A stretch of 64,000 bases of DNA from Variovorax sp. Sphag1AA (GTDB lineage: Bacteria > Pseudomonadota > Gammaproteobacteria > Burkholderiales > Burkholderiaceae_C), in NCBI RefSeq assembly GCF_014192575.1, contig NZ_JACHYC010000002.1, positions 558,001 through 622,000 on the forward strand. Direction: 5' to 3'. Shown here piece after piece: positions 25,191-33,700 of this stretch. The position numbers were made by a program, and so were the translations under genes. The notes under the pieces were generated by a model that saw only the letters and a list, made by a program, of their open reading frames with translations, had not been told where the DNA came from and searched no databases. How positions within the stretch are numbered: position 1 is the stretch's first letter; every line of letters begins with the position of its first letter.

Positions 25191-27125
25191 TCAGACGGCC
25201 ATGCTCACGTCGATCGGGCAACGCAGGGTCAACACAGTGCCCGTGGCGCCGGGATGGATCTCCAACGTGCCGCGGAGCCGCGACGCACGCGCCTGCATAT
25301 TGCTGAGTCCCATGCCGGCCGGCGTCGCCGAGTCGTTCGCAAAGCCGCGGCCATTGTCGCGGATTGACAAAGACAGTTCCCCCTGGCGGGCTTCGATGCG
25401 GATGCTCACCTGCGTGGCGCTGCTGTGCTTGATCACGTTCGCGAGCCCTTCCTGCACCACGCGCAGGAAGTCGAGCACGCGCTTGCCGCCGAGCCGGCAG
25501 CCGTGCAGTCCTTCGATCGTCCAGCGGCATTCGATGTCCGCCGCCTCCAGCAGCCGCGTGCACCGATGGCGCAGCGGCGCCAGGCGTTCCGCGAGGTCGT
25601 CGGTGTCGTCGAAGGCGGAGCTTTCGATGATCAGGCGCAGGTCGTCGTTGACCTCGCGCAGTGCCCAGAGTGCGACGCCGTCCTGCGCGCCGACCCGATT
25701 GCCGAGCGTGTTGATGTGGCTGCTCAGCGTCATGCCCAGGCCGTCGTGCAGGTCGCGCACCAGGCTCAGGCGTTCGGCCAGGCGTGTCTGTTCCAGCTCG
25801 GCCTCATGCTGGCGGCGCAGGCCTTCGGCGAGCTCGTGCGTGGCCTGCGTGACGCGCTGCTGGAGCTCCACGTTGAAGTTCTCGACCAGCCGCATGCCCT
25901 TGACCATGCGCCATGTGAGCGTGAAGGCGATGCCCAGCATCGTCGCGCTGGCCGACATCGCGGCGTAGTAGATGCCGGTGGGCAGCCATTCGAAGAACAG
26001 CAGCGCGTCGTGCACACCGGCGGCGATCGGGACCAGCAGGCAGAGCGAGAGCACTGCCGCTTCCGTACGCCGCGATTGGATGGCGTTGCGCATGATCAGC
26101 CCGATGCCGGCGAAATAGGTAGCCATCGTCACCAGCACCGTTGCATCGCGCAAAGGCGCTTGCACCGACGACGGCGAGAGCACCAGCGTGGCGAGCCCGG
26201 CAGCCATGAAGGCGAGAGCCGCGCGGTGCGCCTTCCTGTTCGCGATCTCGCAGTAGGTCAGCGCAAACATCAGGAAGCATCCTGCGCTCGCGAACATCGC
26301 CAGATGGTTGAGCCGCTGGAAGGCCTCGGTACTGGCGAAGGGCCACGGGCTCACCGCGACGTTGTTGTACGAGAAGAGCACCCACAGCAGCGAGAACAGG
26401 CTGAACCAGCCATAGGGCACTTCCTTGCGCCGGAAGAGCCAGAACATGCCATAGAGCACGCCCATGCCCAGCGTGAGGCCGATGCCGAGCGTCTGCATCG
26501 TGCGCCGCGTGAAGTTGGCCTCGCGGTACAGCGCGCGCACCGCCTGCGGCTCGCCGATCGTCACGGCGCCGAGCGATGGCTGGTAGGGTGCAAGGCCCGA
26601 GACACGCACCAGCAGCTCGTTCGCGCCGGGGCGCAGCAGGGGTGCATCGAGCGTCCAGTAGCGCGGCAGGTTCCACGAGCGCGAGAGCGGTTCGACAAGG
26701 CCGCTGTCGCCGCCGATCAGGCTGCCGTTGAGGTACACCGCGCCGGCCATGTTGATGTATTCGATCATCAGGCCGGTGGGGCGCGGCGGAACGATGTCAG
26801 CGGGTTCGTTCCATCGCAGGCGATACCAGACGACGCCGTCGAAGCCGGGCCAGCGCGCGGTCCAGCTGTCGGGCAGCGTGACGGGCGTCCAGCCCTCGGC
26901 GGGCGGCGACGTGGCGTCCCATGCGGAGCGCACGGCCTCGACCTGCAGTGGAGGCGCCCCCGCGACAGCTGGCGAGGGCGAGAGAAAGAGAGCGAAGAGC
27001 GCGAGCCACGCGAAGAGCGCGCCCGCCCGGAAGATCAGGGCAGCAGGCCCTGCGCCCGCGCGCTGTACACCGCACCGGCCCGCGATCGCACGGCGAGCTT
27101 TCGGTAGATGTTCTTGGCGTGGCAT
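25191..27125 (-). CDS. Membrane sensor histidine kinase (7TMR-DISM type, NarL-class HisKA_3)
   Basis: A kinase of up to 644 residues. After a signal-like hydrophobic segment it has a periplasmic jelly-roll domain (about 60-200) with GFDGVVWYRLRW and AVYLNGSLIGGD, resembling carbohydrate-binding lids of GH2 enzymes. Seven hydrophobic helices follow (about 215-420), then HisKA_3 with phospho-acceptor His near 460 (LVRDLHDGLG) and a HATPase_c domain (RDNGRGF). The given start ATG 27125 overlaps the response-regulator gene by 91 bp; a CTG at 27038 would overlap the regulator stop as CTGA and give an ideal signal peptide, so the true start is uncertain. It pairs with the response regulator just upstream. 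Confidence 0.85.
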   Translation of the reverse strand: MPRQEHLPKARRAIAGRCGVQRAGAGPAALIFRAGALFAWLALFALFLSPSPAVAGAPPLQVEAVRSAWDATSPPAEGWTPVTLPDSWTARWPGFDGVVWYRLRWNEPADIVPPRPTGLMIEYINMAGAVYLNGSLIGGDSGLVEPLSRSWNLPRYWTLDAPLLRPGANELLVRVSGLAPYQPSLGAVTIGEPQAVRALYREANFTRRTMQTLGIGLTLGMGVLYGMFWLFRRKEVPYGWFSLFSLLWVLFSYNNVAVSPWPFASTEAFQRLNHLAMFASAGCFLMFALTYCEIANRKAHRAALAFMAAGLATLVLSPSSVQAPLRDATVLVTMATYFAGIGLIMRNAIQSRRTEAAVLSLCLLVPIAAGVHDALLFFEWLPTGIYYAAMSASATMLGIAFTLTWRMVKGMRLVENFNVELQQRVTQATHELAEGLRRQHEAELEQTRLAERLSLVRDLHDGLGMTLSSHINTLGNRVGAQDGVALWALREVNDDLRLIIESSAFDDTDDLAERLAPLRHRCTRLLEAADIECRWTIEGLHGCRLGGKRVLDFLRVVQEGLANVIKHSSATQVSIRIEARQGELSLSIRDNGRGFANDSATPAGMGLSNMQARASRLRGTLEIHPGATGTVLTLRCPIDVSMAV

Positions 27126-27706
27126 TCGACGGTATTGATCGACAGGGTCAGGCTTTGGGCGATCTCGCGATTGCTGTGGCCCTGCGCAACCAGTCGCAGC
27201 ACATCCATCTCGCGCTCACTCAGTTCAGCGGTAGCCGCCGGAACCGGCGCGTGGGCGATGGTAGCAAGGGCGGGCGAAGCCGGCTTTGGCGCGGCCATGA
27301 GCTTGAGGATGCGCCGGGCGATGACCGGGTCGATCGGCGCGCCGCCGCGCTGCATGCTGCCGAGGGAGAGTTCGAGCTCGGTGTCGCTGCCGTTCTTGAG
27401 CAGGTAGCCCACCGCGCCACCGCGGATGGCCTGCAGCACGGTGGCATCGTCGCCGAGGCTGGAGACGACCACGGCGTCGACTTCGGGTGCATGGGCCTGC
27501 ATCCACGGCAGCAGGTCGAGCCCGCTGCCATCGGGCAGGCCGACGTCGAGCAGGGCGAGGTCGTACTTCGTGCTCGCGAGCTGCGCGCGTGCTTCTGCCA
27601 GCGAGCCGGCCATCGCGCAGCGCGCGCGGGGCGCGGCCGCGGCGGCCACGCGCTCCAGGCGCTCGCGGACGGCGTGGTCGTCGTCGACGATCAGGATGTC
27701 TTCCAC
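27035..27706 (-). CDS. NarL/FixJ-family response regulator
   Basis: A 223-residue two-component regulator. The receiver domain (1-120) has the acidic pair Asp8-Asp10, phospho-acceptor Asp54 (LLDVGLPDGSG) and Lys104. A linker rich in Ala/Pro follows, then a LuxR-type helix-turn-helix (about 160-215) with LSEREMDVLRLVAQGHSNREIA. It is encoded immediately before its likely kinase on the minus strand and 43 bp after the stop of the filamentous-haemagglutinin gene, with no terminator between. It may therefore be co-transcribed with, and perhaps control, the two-partner secretion genes; this is inference. Confidence 0.92.
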   Translation of the reverse strand: MEDILIVDDDHAVRERLERVAAAAAPRARCAMAGSLAEARAQLASTKYDLALLDVGLPDGSGLDLLPWMQAHAPEVDAVVVSSLGDDATVLQAIRGGAVGYLLKNGSDTELELSLGSMQRGGAPIDPVIARRILKLMAAPKPASPALATIAHAPVPAATAELSEREMDVLRLVAQGHSNREIAQSLTLSINTVECHAKNIYRKLAVRSRAGAVYSARAQGLLP

Positions 27707-27749
27707 AGTCGGTCCCGCCTTGTCATGGTGAAGCGCGCATTGTCCATGG

Positions 27750-30700
27750 CTACTTCGAGCCGGCCGTTCCCTGCTTGATCACGACGCCGCCCGAGCCGCC
27801 GTCGATGGTGGTCGCCTGCGAGCTGCTGCTCTTCTGGTTGTCGACGTAGACGTCCACGATGCCGCTGCCCTTCTGCTGCTGGTAGGGCGATGCCGGTGCC
27901 TTGGCCGCGGTGGTCGCCGGGGCCGGTGCGGGCGAAGGCGCCGTCGTCGGTGTGGCCGGCGGAGGCGTCGATGGCGGCTTGCTCGCGCCGCTCTTGCCGG
28001 CCGTCGTGGTCGTGGTCGACGGCTTCGGCGCGGGTGCTGGTGCGGGAGTCGTCGTGCCCGGCTTCTTCTTTTCCGGCGTCAGGGTCGATCCCGAGGCCGA
28101 TGCGGAGAAGCCCACGGTTTCCGAACTCGACGTGCTCTTGGCGTCCTTCTGCACGAAGCTGCCGCCCGCATCGGCGCTGACGCCGTTGGCCGCCTTCACC
28201 TGCGTGCCTTCGAGCGTGGTGTTGCCGCCGGACTTGAGGCTGATCGAGCCGCCGCCGCTGGTGATGCTGCCGCCCGTCGCGGCGTCGCTGTTCGACTTGG
28301 AAGTGCCGACCCCCAGGGATGCCGAGCCGCTGCGCTCGTCCATGGTCTCGCCGCCGGTCTTCTTGCCGGTCGTGGCATTGCGGGTGCCGCCGACGTTCTC
28401 CTTCTTGCCCGCCGATCCGGATGCGGACACGTCCACGGCCACCGAGCTGCTGCTCTCGACCTTGTGTGCGGCGTTGAAGTTGATCGTGCCGCCTGCGTTC
28501 ACCGAGACATCGCCCTGCTGGCTGGAGATCTGCGTGCCGGTGAAGTTCGCGTCGCCGCCGCTCTTGATCGTCAGCGGGCCGCTGCCGCTCTTGATGCTGC
28601 CGGCCACGTCTTCGTTGAGGCTGCTCTTCGACTCGGAGACGCCCACGCCCACACTGCCCGAGCCGCCGGACTTGCCTGCCGTGACGCCGACATCGACGCC
28701 CACCTGCTGGCTGCTCGACGACGCGGTGTTCTTCGCGGCCGCGAAGTCGACCTTGCCGCCGGCGTCGATGCTCGCTGCGCCGCCGGCCGAGAGGTTCGTG
28801 CCTTCGAGGCGCGTGTCGCCGGTGGTCTTCACCGACAGGTTGCCGCCGGCCTGGATGCCGCCGACCACCGCGGTGCTCGAACTGCTGCTGCTGTTGCTGC
28901 CGTCGTAGTTGACGCCGACGCTGGCTTCCTTCTTGACCAGATCGACGCCTACGGAGGCGCCCGCGCTGGTGCTCTTCGAGGTGGAACTGCTCGTGTTCTG
29001 CGCGGCCTTGTAGTCGAGCGACGAGGCTTCGAGCGATACGTCCTTGCCCGCCGAGATCTGCGTGCCTTCAAGCGTCGTGGTGCCGCTGGACTTGCTGTTC
29101 ACGCTGCCGCCCATCTTGATGGTGGAGACCACGGCATTGCTGCTCTTCGAACTCTCCGACGAGTTGTCGTACTGGTAGCTCGCGCGGATGCCTGCGCCGG
29201 CATCCGACTCGCTGCCGCCCGGCTTGCTCGCACCCGGGCCGACCGAAGCGTCTGCCGACGCACCCACGCTCGCCTCGGCATAGGCGCCCACCTTGGCGGT
29301 GTGCGTCGTGCTGTTCGACGAGCTGTAAGTGGTGTCGGCCGCGGCCGTGCTGGTGATCGTCTTGGCGGACTGGTTGAGGTTGCCCGCACCCTCGATCTGC
29401 GTGCCCTGGTCGTTGATGCTGTTGGTCGCCGTGCGGTTGATGTTGCCGCCGGAGGAGAGGCTCGAAGTCACGGCCTTGGTCGAGCCGTCGACGCTGCTGC
29501 TCGTGGTGTTCGATCCGTAGAGGCCCACTTCGATCGATGCCGAAGCCTCTGCCTTCGCGCCGGCCTGCGCGCCGAGCCCTGCCTGCGCACCCGCATCGGC
29601 ACTCGCGTCCGCCTTGCCGGTCGCATAGAGGCCGGCGGTGGTCTTGCTGCTGCTGGTGCTGACCTCATGCACATCGTTCACGGCCTTGAAGGTCATGTCG
29701 GTCGCGTTGAGCGTCATGTCGCCGCCGGACTTCATGCTCGAACCTTCGAGCGTGAGGTTGTTGCTGGCATTGACGGTGAGATTGCCGCCGGAATTGATGG
29801 CCGAGCCCTGGTGCGTGGTGTCGAGCGTGTTCGTCGTGCTCGTGGTGTGCTGCACGAGGTCGAGGTGGTTCTCGCTCTCGGCGGATGCCTGTGCGCCAGC
29901 CTGCGCGCCCGCGCTCGGCGTGCCCTTGCCGCCGGCTGCCTGCGCGCCGGCGCTCGCGCCCGCTTCCGCCTTGTTGTCGGTGCTGGCCATCAGGCCGACC
30001 GAGGTCGAGGTGGTTGTGGTGGTGGAGGTCTTCTTGTCCTCCGCCGCGAGCAGGTTCACGTTCTGCGCGTTCACCGTCGCATTGCCGCCGGCGTTGACCG
30101 TCGAGCCTTGCAGGTTCACGTCCTTCGACGCGTTGATGGTGACATCGCCGCCGAAGTTGAGGTTCGAGCCGACATGGCGCAGGTCGGTGGTGTCGGTCGT
30201 CGTCGTGGTGCTCGCGCCGAAGGCGAGGCCTGCTGCACCGGTGCCGGCCGCATTGGCGGAGGCTTCGGCGGAGGCCGACGCGCGGCCGCGACCCGACGAG
30301 GAATCGGCCGATGCATCCGCACCGGCGGAGCCCTTGGCCGACGAGCTGACCTGCATCACGCCCGTGTTCGTCGTGGTGGTGTGCGTTTCGTCGTAGTTGC
30401 GGCCCGCGAGCACGTTGACGTTGGTCGCGTTGATCGTGCCATTGCCCTTCACGTTGACGTCCGAGCCCTGCACCGTCACGTCCTTGCCGGCAGTGAGGTT
30501 GGCGTTGCCGCCGACCTGCAGCGAGCTGCCGACATTGCGCACCGAAAGGGAGTCGGTGGTGGTGCTGCTCGTGCCGAACAGCGAGTTGTTCATCCCGACG
30601 CCCGCCGACTTGCTTTCGGTATGGGTGGTCGTGGTGTTCTCGCGCGCGATGATGTTGAGGTCGCCGCCGGCCTTGAGATCGGCATTGCCGCCAACCTTCG

Positions 30701-33700
30701 CATCGGTGCCGGCGAGCGTGATGTCCTTGCCGGCGTCGACGCTGAGGTTGCCGCCGACGGTCAGGCCCGACTTCACCTGTTCCACCTTCGTGGTGGTCGT
30801 GCTGGTCCAGCCGCTGCCGCCCGGGACCGAGACCGCGCCCTGCGTCGTGCCGGTGGTCTTGTTCTCGATCGTGTCGAAGGTCACGTTCCCACCGGCTTTG
30901 AGGCTGGCGTCGGTGCCGGCGTTCATGGTGGCACCGATGTTGGTGATGTCCTTCTTCGCGTCGAGCGAAAGCGCACCGGTGGACTCGATGCCCGCCGTCT
31001 TGCCGATCGTGGTCTGGTAGAACTTGTCGCCGCCCGAGCCTTCGCTCACCGTCTTGTTCACGATGCTGCCGTTGGTCGAGGTCAGGCTGACATCGCCGCC
31101 CTTGATCGTGCCCGAGAGATTGGTGATGTCGCCCGTCGACGTTACCGCGAGCGTCTTGGAGCCGACGATGGTGCCGCCTGTGTTGGTGAGGGCGGTCAGG
31201 CTCATGTTCGCGTCCTGTGCCGAGATGACGGCGCCGGTCGCGATGTTGTCCTTGGTGCTCTTGGCGAGGTAGACGACGGGCGCCAGCACGACCTTGCCGT
31301 CGATCTGCGTGGCGACCATCCAGACCATGTCCTGTTTCAGCGAGGCCTGCTGCTCCGGCGTCAGTGCCTTGCCGTATTCGAGGCCGAGCGCCTTGCTCTC
31401 GGTCGCGGCGCTTTCCATCAGGCCCTGCATCTGCGCGTCCGCGGACTGGTAGCGCGCGAGCATCACGCCGCCCGTCTGCGCGATGAGCTGCTGCTTGACC
31501 AGGTAGGCCTCGTAGCTCGCGTCGCCCAGGCGCATGCCCAGCTCGTCCGGGTTGTAGCCGAGCAGCTTGGCCAGGTACTCCGAGCCCATGCTGGACGAGC
31601 CCGTCATGTACAACGGATTGGTCTCGACGAGGTACTTCGCGTCGGGGTCGCGCGTGGTCACGTAGAAGCCGTTGGGATTGGTTGGCAGCGCGACGCGAAT
31701 GCCGCCGAAGGCGTTCCCGTTGATTCCGTTCGCCGCGTTGAATCCGAGCAGCGAGATCGCCGTTGCGGTCGAGGCGCCGGCCAGTCCTCCGAACGATTGA
31801 GTGCCCGAGGCTGCAACACCGCTCACCGTACCGCTCTGCGTACCGGATGCGGCGGTCTGCGTCGACTGGTTCTTCGAAGTGGCCTGCCATGGCGAGCCGG
31901 CGTTGACGAGGCTGAAACCCGAGGCATTGAGCGTATTGGCGTAGATGCCCGCACCGATCGACTGCAGGGTCGAGTCGGCATGCGTGACGTTCGACGCGTA
32001 GTGGGAATCGTCGGTGTACTTGAGCGGGCCCGCGGCCTTGTACTTGATGTAGTGCTGGTACTGGTCGGTGTAGGTCCTTCGCAGCAGCGAGAGGTCGTCA
32101 TTGGTGAACGTCGCGGTGCCGGTCTTGCCCGTGAGGTTGACCACATTGCCGGAGATGACGCCGCCGAGGTTCTCGCCCGTCTGGAACGTCAGGTTGACCT
32201 GGCCCGCGCCGATGATCTGCGGCTTGAGGTTGGTGTTCGGCGCGCCGCCCACGTAGTACTGGTCCTGGATCCACGTGGCGGTGTAGTACCAGGCTTCGGT
32301 CTGGTCGACGCATCCGCAGCCGTTGTAGCCCTGGCCCATGTGGTCCGTCTCGACGACTGTCTTGGCACCCTCGGCGCCCCACGCGCGGGTGGTGTCGGTG
32401 GCGAAGGCATTGCGGATCGTCTGGGCGTCGATCTGGACGCTCCCGAGGCTGTTGATGGTGCTGTTGTTGACCACCGAGTTGGCTTGCAGCACCACGGCGC
32501 CATCCGCATTGATCGTGCCCTGGTAGGCCGATGCGCTCGCCGCGTTCGTCAACGTGCCGCTCAGGGCCTTGGCCGTGAGCGTGCCGCCGGCGTAGAGCGA
32601 CCCCTGGTTCATCAGGTTGCCGGTGGTGGCCGTGACGCCAAGGTTGCCGAGGGCAGCGATGCCGCCGGTCAGGCCGTTCGTGATCGACGGTGCGCTCACG
32701 CCGAGGCTCGTGGCGGAGAAGATCAGGCCGTTGTTGGTCAGCGCGTTGTCCACGCTGACGGTGCCAGTCCCGGTGCCCCCGAGCGCCGCGAGCACGCGGG
32801 TCGTGCTGTCGCCGAGGGTCAGCGTGCCGGCATGGAAGTTCAGGTTGCCGTCCGAAGCCAGCGTCGCGCCGTTGTTCAGGTTGACGGTGCCGGTGTCGAC
32901 ATAGACGCTCGCGCCCCGGGCGGTCTTGCCCTGGCCGACGCTGAGCGTCGAGCCCGTGCCCCCCGTGACGCGGAGTTCGGCGCCGCTTTGCAGCGTGCCG
33001 TTGATCGTGGCGCTGTAGTTGCCGGACAGCGCCTGCAGCTTCAGCGCATCGTTCGCGAGGATGTCGCCGTTGCTGGTCAGGCCGCTGCTGCCGATGGACA
33101 CCGTCAGCTGTCCTGCAGACTGGAGCTTGCCGTCGTTGACGATCTTGTTACCCGAGACGGTGCCTGCGCCGGCCGTCGAGCCGTTGCTGGTGCCGGCAGT
33201 GATCACGCCCGAGGTGCGGTTGGTGAGCGTGCCACTGGCGGCCACCGCGCTGTCGGTGCGCTGGCCGCCCTGGATGGTGCCCGAGTTGTCGATCGATGCG
33301 ACATTGATCTGCAGCCCGTCGCCGAGCAGCTTGCCGCCCGACTGGTTGGTGAGCGCGGTGTTCGTGCCGCCGATCGTCAGCGTGCCGCCGGCCTGCACCG
33401 TGCCCGCGTTGTCGTAGTTGCCCGCGCCGGCGGTGGTGTTCAGGTTGCGGCCTGCGCGCAATGCGGCGCCGGCCTGGTTCGCGATCCGGTTCGCGGTCAG
33501 CACCGCGTCCTGTTGCGCCTGGAGGATGCCGCTGTTCGTGAGCGTGCCGGTCACGTTGACCGAGCTCTGCACGCCGGTGTCCTGCGTCGAGAGCACCCAG
33601 GTGCCGTCGTTGGTCAGTGTGGTCGCTTCGACCGTGCTGCCTTCGGCCGCCTGCACCCATGCGTTGGCGGCCCGGTTGGTGATCGTCGCCGCCTTGAGCT

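Noticed and set aside
27750..28200. Contact-dependent-inhibition toxin tail and immunity gene
   Set aside because: The C terminus is a low-complexity Pro/Thr region, no VENN motif is seen, and the next gene is a response regulator.
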